64,000 nucleotides of DNA, from the NCBI RefSeq assembly GCF_015207665.1, contig NZ_JADEWL010000002.1, positions 1 through 64,000 on the forward strand. The letters are read 5' to 3'. A program made the translations under genes and the position numbers. A model generated the notes under the pieces. It had not been told where the DNA came from. It ran no database searches and saw only the letters and a list, made by a program, of their open reading frames with translations. Shown piece by piece: positions 47,260 to 55,143 of this stretch. The DNA comes from Plectonema cf. radiosum LEGE 06105. Lineage in GTDB: Bacteria > Cyanobacteriota > Cyanobacteriia > Cyanobacteriales > Nostocaceae. Within the stretch, counting starts at the first letter, position 1. Every line of letters starts with the position of its first letter.

Positions 47260-47562
47260 CAAATATTTTTGAAATTTACCTTGAAATTTTATTTGATTTC
47301 AGTATCGCTAGACATCAAAGTATTTCCATGATTAAGTCTTTGCTCATGCATGATTTCAAAGTTTAATTGAGATAAAATAACCACCTAACATCACCTAAAG
47401 ACGATGCAAATGCTCAATTATATTTTCTCCAACAGCTTAATTTCCTGCTTTCGTGTGATGCTTCCATACTTCAATCAAAGCAAAGCGAACTATTGCTGCG
47501 GTCGAAATTAGTTAAAAATAAGTGTTTGAGCCAGAGAATGCTAATTTACAAGTAATTTGACT

Positions 47563-47586
47563 GCGGGTGTTAAACCCGCTTTTTTT
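47563..47586 (+). terminator. intrinsic terminator
   Basis: GCGGGT-GTTAA-ACCCGC followed by seven T residues, 300 bases downstream of the hetP-like stop. The 407-base gap 47260-47666 holds nothing else I recognise. Confidence 0.85.
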
Positions 47587-47666
47587 GTAAAAAAACAAAT
47601 AACTAGACAATCGGATATCCTAAGTTTAAATTTATTTATAGTTGTTCGCTTAAATACCTTTTTTAA

Positions 47667-48266
47667 ATGACTTCCACCGTACCTACTCCGAAGAAAAAGT
47701 TTCCCACCCAAGCAATACCCGCTAAGATTTTTCATTGGGTTAACATTGTCAGTTTATTTATTATGCTCACTAGCGGATTACAAATTTACAACGCTAACCC
47801 AGTTTTTGGAGGGCGTGCGGGTTTACATATTCCCCCCATATTTACTTTAGGAGGTTGGTTAGCAGGAGGTAGACATTGGCATTTTGCCGCCATGTGGTTA
47901 TTCTCCCTGAATCTTTTATGGTACGGAATTTATGTTTTAATTAGTCGCAGATGGCAACATCGCTTTGTCAGTAACAAAGATTTAAAAGCTTTACAGAAAA
48001 CCAAAAATTCTCAGCGTTTGATTTATGCTTGGCATCGCATAGTATATACAAGTATTATTCCTATTCTTTTACTAGCACTACTTACGGGAATTGGAATGTA
48101 TAAACCCGCTCAATTCCCTTGGATTGTAGATATGTTCGGCAGTTGGCAAGCATTACGAATTGTTCATTTTGCTTCGGTACCCTTAGTAGTTCTGTTTGCG
48201 ATCGCGCACTCTTGGTTAGGATTAAAAGCAGGTGGTTCCCAACTTACCGAATCGATGTTCTGGTAA
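47667..48266 (+). CDS. di-heme cytochrome b / b561-type membrane protein
   Basis: A 199-residue membrane protein with four helices. Conserved His residues are in AKIFHWVNIVSLFIMLTSG (first helix), GLHIPP, GRHWHFAAMW (second), LIYAWHRIVYT (third) and RIVHFASVPLVVLFAIAHSWLG (fourth), as in Ni/Fe-hydrogenase and thiosulfate-reductase cytochrome b subunits that carry two b hemes. These usually serve a molybdopterin or hydrogenase partner; none is nearby. The next gene, a Rieske protein, is convergent, 29 bases away. Confidence 0.88.
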   Translation: MTSTVPTPKKKFPTQAIPAKIFHWVNIVSLFIMLTSGLQIYNANPVFGGRAGLHIPPIFTLGGWLAGGRHWHFAAMWLFSLNLLWYGIYVLISRRWQHRFVSNKDLKALQKTKNSQRLIYAWHRIVYTSIIPILLLALLTGIGMYKPAQFPWIVDMFGSWQALRIVHFASVPLVVLFAIAHSWLGLKAGGSQLTESMFW

Positions 48267-48294
48267 TTAGCAATCAACTACTATCTACTCCCAA

Positions 48295-49287
48295 TTACTC
48301 CTTAGATAAATTCGGTTCCACAACTTCTGGAAAACTCTCAAAGTTACGTCTTACCCAATCCATTCCCACTTCATTATTAAGTTTGATTTTGTGCTGGGAA
48401 TTTGGATAAATTTTTCCTAAAATATCGGCATCTTGTTCTACCACAACTTTGGCAAATTCAAGGGCGGTTTTGCCAACAAATTTAGATATCGGGCTATTTG
48501 ATTCTCCAAACATTAATATATACGTCCGCGTTTTATTCTCAGATTCTGGTACAAATAAGTGACATTGAGCAATTTTCCCGAATGCTGTTTCCCCGTGGAA
48601 TATTACTAAATGAGGAAAATGATTTTCTAGATGAGCTTTAATGACTTTTGGTATTAGCAATAAATCGGGTTTTTTAATTTTCTCAGCTAAACTTACAGGT
48701 GCTTTAGGCATATTATAAAAAGCATGAGATTCATGTCCGTTATCAATAAATTTTTCAAATAATATCTCTTTAATTTTGAATAAGGGACGATGAGTACCGT
48801 TTTGATGGTTGTAATCGTGCATATTCAACAACATTGGCAGCAATTGTGTTTCTACGCTGATATCGGCTATATGACCAACAAAATCGTATTTAGATGCAAT
48901 TTTATTTAAAATATTAGGAATAGGAATTTTCGCTTCTATTCCTCCGTAAGACCAAATAAAATTCCCTTGAATAATCAATTCTAAAGGTTTTAGTTGGGGT
49001 AAAGTTTTCTTCTTAGAACCAGGTAGAATAGTACAACCCTCCCTGTCAAATTCCAATGCATGAAACGGACAAACAACTACACTACTTTTATCTTCTGTTA
49101 CTTCGCACCAACCTTCAGATAACATTGCTCCCATATGAGGACAAACATTAGGTAAAGCGTTAATTTCTCCCTTCACATCTTTCCACATTACATAATCAGC
49201 ACCGTAGAGAGAAATTTTTCTCGGTTGATTTACCTGCAACATTGATTTATGCCCTAACAACCAAGGTGCGCCCAAAAGCATTGACAT
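48295..49287 (-). CDS. Rieske [2Fe-2S] oxygenase
   Basis: A 330-residue Rieske non-heme iron oxygenase. Rieske ligands are Cys49/His51 (NVCPHMGAML) and Cys73/His76 (VVCPFHALEFD). The catalytic iron motif is MHDYNHQNGTHRP near 157-168 (Asp-x2-His-x4-His). It differs clearly from the Rieske protein at 32.7 kb. A divergent TetR regulator sits 165 bases away and probably controls it. The substrate is unknown; electron donors are not encoded nearby, and the neighbouring cytochrome b is convergent. Confidence 0.9.
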   Translation of the reverse strand: MSMLLGAPWLLGHKSMLQVNQPRKISLYGADYVMWKDVKGEINALPNVCPHMGAMLSEGWCEVTEDKSSVVVCPFHALEFDREGCTILPGSKKKTLPQLKPLELIIQGNFIWSYGGIEAKIPIPNILNKIASKYDFVGHIADISVETQLLPMLLNMHDYNHQNGTHRPLFKIKEILFEKFIDNGHESHAFYNMPKAPVSLAEKIKKPDLLLIPKVIKAHLENHFPHLVIFHGETAFGKIAQCHLFVPESENKTRTYILMFGESNSPISKFVGKTALEFAKVVVEQDADILGKIYPNSQHKIKLNNEVGMDWVRRNFESFPEVVEPNLSKE

Positions 49288-49349
49288 AGCTATTTTCTAC
49301 CTTTTATTTATAATTTTATTTATAAACTAATACCAACATTGAATTTGTT

Positions 49350-49365
49350 AACTAAAAAGTTAGTT
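49350..49365. promoter_or_regulatory. candidate TetR operator
   Basis: AACTAA-AAAG-TTAGTT is a perfect six-base inverted repeat midway between the divergent Rieske and TetR genes, extended by further TTAGTTG/GTTAACT half-sites on each side. Confidence 0.55.
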
Positions 49366-49452
49366 AGTTGTTAATTTAAACTGTTTGACCTATATTGTCA
49401 ACGATTAAGCAAATTTTTAGTTAAGATAAGTTGGTCAGTTTGATGGAGAAAA

Positions 49453-50112
49453 GTGAGTCGTTCAAAACAGTCAAAATCCTTGTCCCGTAAACCTCGTCAC
49501 CTACGCGATGCAGAAGCGACAAAAATGCAAATACTGAATGCAGCGATGGAAGAATTTGCTAAATACGGTTTAAACGGTGCGCGTACAGAAAACATTGCAT
49601 CTGGTAGTGGAGTTACTAAAGCAATGATTTACTATTATTTTGAGAGTAAAGAAACTTTATATCAAGAAGTATTGAATCAACTAGCCTTACAGTTGAATGA
49701 ATTAGGACTAGCTAAACTAAATTTAAATGAATTGCACCCAGAAATAGCTTTAAAAACTGCCGTATACGCATTTATTAATTACCAAGCGACTCATCCCAAT
49801 TATGGGAGAATATTATGGCAGGAAGCACTTCAAAATCAAGGTAAATATTTTAAACAAATTGATTGGAACCAAAGTTATAAATGTTTGTTAGAAATTTTAG
49901 AAAGAGGAATAAACATCGGTTGTTTCCGACAATTTGACCCTTTTTTAACAGCAATGCACATCAACGGTGTTTGTAATTTTTACTTTGATGCTTACGAAAA
50001 TATTAAACATCTGACACCAAATTTAGATTTACGAAGTCCAGAAATGATTGAAAGGCACGCACAAGCAGCAATCGATTTTATTTTGGCTGGAGTTGTGAAC
50101 AAAGGAGAATAA
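49453..50112 (+). CDS. TetR family transcriptional regulator
   Basis: A 219-residue repressor. The helix-turn-helix is at about 22-65 (MQILNAAMEEFAKYGLNGARTENIASGSGVTKAMIYYYFESKETLYQEV), and the remaining helical part binds an unknown ligand. It starts at a GTG. It lies divergently from the Rieske gene, with a palindrome between them, the classical arrangement for local repression of a catabolic oxygenase and itself. A long heptamer array follows its stop. Confidence 0.93.
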   Translation: MSRSKQSKSLSRKPRHLRDAEATKMQILNAAMEEFAKYGLNGARTENIASGSGVTKAMIYYYFESKETLYQEVLNQLALQLNELGLAKLNLNELHPEIALKTAVYAFINYQATHPNYGRILWQEALQNQGKYFKQIDWNQSYKCLLEILERGINIGCFRQFDPFLTAMHINGVCNFYFDAYENIKHLTPNLDLRSPEMIERHAQAAIDFILAGVVNKGE

Positions 50113-50126
50113 AGATATAAATTCCA

Positions 50127-50233
50127 ATTCCCCATTCCCAATTCCCCATTCCCCATTCCCAATTACCAATTACCAATTACCAATTACCAATTACCCATTA
50201 CCCATTCCCAATTACCAATTACCAATTACCAAC
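50127..50233. repeat. AATTACC/ATTCCCC STRR
   Basis: About fifteen heptamer copies, changing from CCATTCC types to AATTACC, ending at the 3' end of the PgpH-like gene. Confidence 0.9.
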
Positions 50234-50235
50234 TC

Positions 50236-52827
50236 TTAATTATTCGCTTTCAACTTAGGATAAGCAATCCGCTTATGATGGAACTGTTGCCAAACTTTGA
50301 CAAATATTTCGGCTATTTTCGTCATTTCTTGCCGTGTTAAGCCGGAATCTGAGAGTTGATTATCTTTCCACCTAGCCCGTAGAATATTATTAACCATGTT
50401 CAAGGCTTTTTCTGGTGTAGCATCTCTGAGCGATCGCAATGCGGCTTCACAAGAATCAGCTAGCATGAGAATTCCGCTTTCCCGTGATTGTGGAATGGGT
50501 CCTTCATAGCGAAAATCTTCTTCTTTTACTTGTAAAGTTGGATTATCTTTAGCTAGTTCTTGGGCTTGATGATAAAAATAAGCAATTTGCATTGTTCCTT
50601 GATGTTCTGGAATAAATGCTTGTATTGCCGTGGGTAAACTATGTTTTCTTGCCATAATTAATCCCTCACTGACGTGCTTTTTAATAATATCGGCACTTAA
50701 CCAAGGGTCATTAATTTCAGTTTCATGCTTGTTTGGACCTCCCATTTGATTTTCGATAAATCCCATTGGGTCGTGCATTTTTCCGATATCATGGTATAAT
50801 GTACCTGCTCTAATTAAATCAACATTACAGCCTAGTTCTTTGGCTGCGGCTTCAGCAAGGGTAGCAACGAACAAAGTATGTTGAAATGTTCCGGGAGCTT
50901 CTTTTGCCAGTCGTTTGAGTAAGGGGCGATTAGGAGAAGCCAGTTCTGCTAAACGAATCGGAGTCACTAAATCAAACAGTTTTTCTAAATAGGGACTTAA
51001 TCCCAAAGCGACAATGCTCCAGCCCAAACCGGATAAAGCTAATAATCCCGCTTCCTGAAAAACAAGGTAAGAAGTAGGGGTAAATGCAGTACCCAGTAAG
51101 ATTTTTAATAATAGGTAAACACCACCTTCAGTTAAGGAAATTCCAAAACCTAATACTGCTAATTCTTCACGAGAACGCAAGTGTTGAGCCATGGAGGTAC
51201 CGAGTATTCCTCCTGCTGCACCAGCTATAATTGCTGTATTGCCGACTTCTAAGCTCATGGGCAACAATAAAATTAACAGCAATCCAATCACTGTCAGACC
51301 TAATTTGCGTCCGTAGAAACTGCCTAATAGCAAGCCTAATGCACTCCAAGTGCTAAAAGGAGTCCCAAAAATGAGTAACGACGGACACGATAGCGCTAGT
51401 AATAATACTAATAATCGGTCACTTTGACGCAATCGAATTTTGATGCGTTTTTCGACTAAAGCATAAACACTGATTGCTGCTGCGATCGCGCTTGCTAAAT
51501 AGGTTAATTCCAGCCAATTAATTTCGCGGCGAATCAAATTGTAATTTTCTAATACTGCTAAATTCCAAGCTGTAATTATTTCTCCTTTTCTAACAATTAA
51601 TTCACCTTTTTGCACCGTTACCATTACTGGCTGTATTTTGCCTGCTGCTTTTTCGGCTTGTAGTTGTGTTTTTTGTTCGTCTTGTTTTAAATTTGGCTGT
51701 AAAACGCTGACTAATAATTTATTTGTCCAAAATTTAGCATCTGGGGGTATTAATGACTTTTGTAAATGCAGGTTAATTACGTACTCTAAATTTTCTTGGG
51801 GTAGTCCGGAGTGAATACCTTGAGCTAAAATCAGTTGGGCAGTTTGTAAGATAGCGACTTGAATTTCTGACCATTCGTCATCGCTAAAGTCAAGTACGCT
51901 GGTGTCGTTATATAAAATTTCCCCTGGCTTTGATTGGCGAATTACTGCTAACTTAGCTTTGGCTTGAACGTACATTGTTCGCTTTTTTTCGATGATTCCA
52001 ATTAGCGATCGCAAATTTTGTGGAGAAGTTTTGGCACCATAAAGTTGTAATTGGCTTAGGGCTTGTTTAAAATGAGGATTTGTTGTCGTAGTATCAATAG
52101 TTGGGATTTGTGTAAGGATAGCATCAGTACTATTGGCTACAGCCACACCTTGAGGTTTTTCATCCCTAGCAATGTCTTGATTACCATTTTCTAAGGATAT
52201 TAATAATTGCTTCCATTCCTCGTCAGAAGCGGAACGAAGGAAAATTTGTGTTAAAGGATGCAATACCTCGCGATCAAAAAATGGAAAAGAACCAGCAGTT
52301 GTACGAACTTGATTTGCTTGCTGTAGCAATCGCTGTAAATTTTGCTCAACTGTTTGGTTAATTCGTTTATCCACCATTAACCATTGCCGAGAATTGCCTC
52401 TAGCAGCTTCGCGGAGTAATTCTGTTTCCTGTATATTTTCTATAGTCGCAGTATAAGGTGCAACAATTGTCTCACGAGCGATAGCTTCTTCTTGCAACTG
52501 GGGCTGGTTGTATAACTTGTGTCCCATTACTCCTGTCATAGTAACCAAAGCAATCGCAAAAACAACCACAGAATGCTGAGGAATAAAACCCCAAAAAGCT
52601 GCGTAAATACCACATTTAGGTTTAGCCGAATTTACCATTGAACTGGAACACAAAAATTTTTGATCGCGATTTTCACCGGGGAACGCCGCTCGTCGCAGGC
52701 TCCGCCGAGAATCGGCAGAGTGCCGACGACCTGTCTTAGATACATACAAGCGAAATAAGGCTTTGTATCGTCGCTTCCAAATAGCTGCTAGTTGAATTAA
52801 GGATTTAAAAAATGGCTGCGTTTTCAT
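50236..52827 (-). CDS. PgpH-type 7TM-HD domain phosphodiesterase
   Basis: An 863-residue membrane enzyme resembling PgpH, a cyclic di-AMP phosphodiesterase. A membrane helix (about 82-105) precedes the extracellular 7TMR-HDED domain (about 110-420), then seven helices (about 425-620) and an HD domain with HTLFVATLAEAAAKELG and YHDIGKMHDP near 680. It should set cyclic di-AMP levels. Anomaly: residues about 31-54 (RRHSADSRRSLRRAAFPGEN) are encoded by a copy of the GGGGAACGCC repeat in frame, so the true start may lie downstream. The next Met, near residue 64, keeps the first membrane helix. Confidence 0.93.
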   Translation of the reverse strand: MKTQPFFKSLIQLAAIWKRRYKALFRLYVSKTGRRHSADSRRSLRRAAFPGENRDQKFLCSSSMVNSAKPKCGIYAAFWGFIPQHSVVVFAIALVTMTGVMGHKLYNQPQLQEEAIARETIVAPYTATIENIQETELLREAARGNSRQWLMVDKRINQTVEQNLQRLLQQANQVRTTAGSFPFFDREVLHPLTQIFLRSASDEEWKQLLISLENGNQDIARDEKPQGVAVANSTDAILTQIPTIDTTTTNPHFKQALSQLQLYGAKTSPQNLRSLIGIIEKKRTMYVQAKAKLAVIRQSKPGEILYNDTSVLDFSDDEWSEIQVAILQTAQLILAQGIHSGLPQENLEYVINLHLQKSLIPPDAKFWTNKLLVSVLQPNLKQDEQKTQLQAEKAAGKIQPVMVTVQKGELIVRKGEIITAWNLAVLENYNLIRREINWLELTYLASAIAAAISVYALVEKRIKIRLRQSDRLLVLLLALSCPSLLIFGTPFSTWSALGLLLGSFYGRKLGLTVIGLLLILLLPMSLEVGNTAIIAGAAGGILGTSMAQHLRSREELAVLGFGISLTEGGVYLLLKILLGTAFTPTSYLVFQEAGLLALSGLGWSIVALGLSPYLEKLFDLVTPIRLAELASPNRPLLKRLAKEAPGTFQHTLFVATLAEAAAKELGCNVDLIRAGTLYHDIGKMHDPMGFIENQMGGPNKHETEINDPWLSADIIKKHVSEGLIMARKHSLPTAIQAFIPEHQGTMQIAYFYHQAQELAKDNPTLQVKEEDFRYEGPIPQSRESGILMLADSCEAALRSLRDATPEKALNMVNNILRARWKDNQLSDSGLTRQEMTKIAEIFVKVWQQFHHKRIAYPKLKANN
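52678..52735. repeat. GGGGAACGCC...GCCGAGAATCGGC repeat inside the PgpH gene (copy B)
   Basis: Same two landmarks 26 bases apart as in 15867-15925, then CGAC.TGTC. It lies in the 5' coding part of the gene without a stop or frameshift. Confidence 0.75.
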
Positions 52828-53046
52828 GATCTATGACCGCAGTTGTTTATAAGAATGGTTTAACACCAGACATTTCTGAACTGAAGCAGAGTTTAAACTT
52901 GCTGCCATCATAGTTACCATTGGATATAAATCCTGAGTTACTTCCTAATCAGTATAGTTTTTTGCTCGAAAAAGATTTTTAACTGTCCAGTGTAATGTCA
53001 AGTTGATTTTGTAAGTTCTGTTAATTTTTTTTTGGGATAAATCTAG

Positions 53047-53964
53047 TTAGCGTAAACGGATGATATGTGGAGCAGCAATTGCTTGTTGGGGAAAAATTAA
53101 ATCTAAATCCACCTCCTTTTTTTCTAAAAACTGTGGTGACACTTGATAGGCTCCCGACCATACAGCGACTAATGCATCAGCTAATTTTACCATTTGGGAA
53201 AAGCTAGTTAATTGCCCACTAACTACTAATTTTGTCCGATCTAATCCTAAGTGCCAAGTTATCGGTATACCAGCCATGCTATTGTAGGCTCCCGAAATCG
53301 CACCCGCGATCGCGCTAGGAATCTGCGAGTTTTGATTGTTTGTGGTAATTGTTCGCAAACAAGTGAGACGAAAATCTTCTTGATTACTTGCAAAACAATA
53401 AAAAGCTGTGGCAATGTTATTAATTAGATTATTTTCTTTACCCAAGCAATTTTGTAATTCTACTAATCCCGCATTTTCTATCAATAGATTATTGACTTGT
53501 TGTAGCTTTTTTGGGACGTCAGTTGTAGTTTCACCGATAAAGGCAGTTATTTCGGAAACTAAAGTATTGCAATTAAGTTTTTCGTTTAATGATTGAGCGA
53601 TCAGATAACATACTGCTAAGACTCCATCTTTTAATAAGGGATGATGATATTTTTGAATTGCCAGGAGCAAATTTTCTCGTAATTTGAGATTGTTTTCGTG
53701 AAAAAATAAGGCGATGGGTAGAGTTGATAAAATTAAATCTGCCAATACTAAATCGCACGGTGCTTCTAAATCCCAAGTTTGCTGTTGAATTTTATTCCAT
53801 TGATCTAAGTCAAATCTACCTTGAGTTGAAAGCAAACTGTTTATTCCTTGAACTGCTGCTTTGCTCCATAAAAGAGGTTGTTCGGCAACTCTAGCAGCTA
53901 AAATTTGCCCGATTAAACACCCTACCAAAGCACCCCGAACTCTGCTTGTAAGTGAATAACGCAT
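53047..53964 (-). CDS. ADP-ribosylglycohydrolase-like protein, probably catalytically inactive
   Basis: A 305-residue protein with the ADP-ribosylglycohydrolase (DraG/ARH) layout: SRVRGALVGCLIGQIL at the N-terminus matches the family's G..GGA.GD.LG, and SAIAGAISGAYNSMAGIP matches its C-terminal glycine helix. The Asp of GD is Gln, and the TDDT-type metal motif was not found, so it is probably a pseudoenzyme or scaffold. I start at the ATG at 53964; a longer frame begins in TTGATAG/TTGACAG repeat DNA and adds 22 residues without meaning. Confidence 0.6.
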   Translation of the reverse strand: MRYSLTSRVRGALVGCLIGQILAARVAEQPLLWSKAAVQGINSLLSTQGRFDLDQWNKIQQQTWDLEAPCDLVLADLILSTLPIALFFHENNLKLRENLLLAIQKYHHPLLKDGVLAVCYLIAQSLNEKLNCNTLVSEITAFIGETTTDVPKKLQQVNNLLIENAGLVELQNCLGKENNLINNIATAFYCFASNQEDFRLTCLRTITTNNQNSQIPSAIAGAISGAYNSMAGIPITWHLGLDRTKLVVSGQLTSFSQMVKLADALVAVWSGAYQVSPQFLEKKEVDLDLIFPQQAIAAPHIIRLR

Positions 53965-53971
53965 ATGGTTA

Positions 53972-54001
53972 CTAGTTGATAGTTGACAGTTGATAGTTGA
54001 G
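53972..54001. repeat. TTGATAG/TTGACAG heptamer STRR
   Basis: About four copies upstream of the ARH-like gene, in frame with it over 22 codons. Confidence 0.85.
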
Positions 54002-54216
54002 ATAGAACTTATGCTCACAGAAAGCTCCAAAAACTCAGTATAGTTCTACCCCCGTTCTTTTTTTATGTTCTCTATTCCTATAATTGACAGACCAAACAAA
54101 TCATGATGTATAGGTTATACATACAAGGGCGTAAACACTTATTCGGAATCATATGAGATTTTGGGATCAATTTCGCGGATGTAGCGATAATATCAGCTGT
54201 AATTAAATTAGTTAAA

Positions 54217-54705
54217 TTACTTAATTTTAGGCTTTCTTAAGAAGTCTACTAAAGCCTGTAATCCTAAAACATAGCTTTTCGCGCCAAAGCCACTAATTTG
54301 CCCAACTGCTACTGGTGCAATATAGGAATGATGACGAAATTCTTCCCGACGATATATATTGCTCAAATGTACTTCTACAGTTGGTATATTTACTCCGGCG
54401 ATCGCGTCTCGTAGTGCTACACTCGTGTGAGTATAGGCTCCAGCATTAATAATGATGCCATGATGTTTAAATAAAGCATCGTGAATGGCATCTACTAGAA
54501 CGCCTTCATGGTTAGACTGCACGGCAGAAATTTTAGCTGACAAAGCACGTCCTTCTTCAACTAGCAGACGATTAATGTCATCTAAATTAAGTGAGCCATA
54601 AATTTCTGGTTCGCGAGTTCCCAGTAAATTCAGGTTCGGTCCGTGCAGTACTAAAATGCTGAAAGAAGGTGAATTTCCTTCCTGAGCATTTGAGCTACCT
54701 ACCAC
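54217..54705 (-). CDS. aroQ: type II 3-dehydroquinate dehydratase
   Basis: AroQ dehydrates 3-dehydroquinate in the shikimate pathway as a dodecamer. The 162 residues fit. The core motif [20 protein letters not shown] (Arg/Tyr catalytic) is near 18-37, NPGAYTHTS-like [16 protein letters not shown] near 86-101 and [17 protein letters not shown] near 110-126. The reading frame starts with GTG at 54705. A 46-codon ORF upstream overlaps this start by 11 bases, so translation may be coupled. Confidence 0.95.
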   Translation of the reverse strand: MVGSSNAQEGNSPSFSILVLHGPNLNLLGTREPEIYGSLNLDDINRLLVEEGRALSAKISAVQSNHEGVLVDAIHDALFKHHGIIINAGAYTHTSVALRDAIAGVNIPTVEVHLSNIYRREEFRHHSYIAPVAVGQISGFGAKSYVLGLQALVDFLRKPKIK

Positions 54706-54835
54706 GGCCAGAACGCTCGTTTACAGGAATTGGAATTAATTCAGCTTCCGGTTCAGCTGAAGGCCCTAAAAGAGCATCAATCAGCTTGCGTGTTAATTCC
54801 TTAAGCTTTTCGAGGACTTTTTCGATATAATCCAT
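54695..54835 (-). CDS. small ORF overlapping the aroQ start
   Basis: A 46-codon frame beginning with ATG at 54835, with AGGAG about eleven bases before it. It starts [20 protein letters not shown], an amphipathic charged helix, then a PSAEPEAEL linker and the C-terminus NERSGRGR. Its stop lies within the first codons of aroQ (11-base overlap), a typical translational-coupling arrangement. The final RSGRGR is loosely reminiscent of the RGSGR ends of PatS/PatX peptides, but there is no signal peptide and the overlap with aroQ constrains the codons. No family recognised. Confidence 0.5.
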   Translation of the reverse strand: MDYIEKVLEKLKELTRKLIDALLGPSAEPEAELIPIPVNERSGRGR

Positions 54836-55143
54836 TAAACTGAACGCTCCTGAGTACTAACTCAAATGTCAACTATCGGTTACGGAGAAACTGATGTAAA
54901 AACAGTACCGTTGGTTGAGAAATTGGTTGATACCAAACCCCTCTGAATGGGGAGCAAGTGATTATTGATAACTACGAACTCTCCCTTCATTATTTTAGGT
55001 TATCACATTAGCCACAGATAGGGCGGCATCTAAGTTCTTTAGAAGGATTTTGTCAGCAGTGATTATCAACCGATGGTTGAAAAGCAATAGTCCGAAAGTA
55101 TGAGAACATCCAGACTAGTAAAGATTTTGGCAAGCAAACTGCA
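54836..55143. other. intergenic region between topA and the aroQ small ORF
   Basis: About 308 bases. It should hold the leader of the small ORF and aroQ (leftward) and the end of topA. TCAACC-GAT-GGTTGA (55066-55080) could be a weak terminator of topA. No gene was recognised. Confidence 0.4.

Noticed and set aside
54695-54718. C-terminal NERSGRGR considered as a PatS/PatX-type peptide
   Set aside because: Motif does not match RG(S/T)GR exactly, no signal peptide, and the codons overlap aroQ, so the likeness may be chance. Kept only as a remark.
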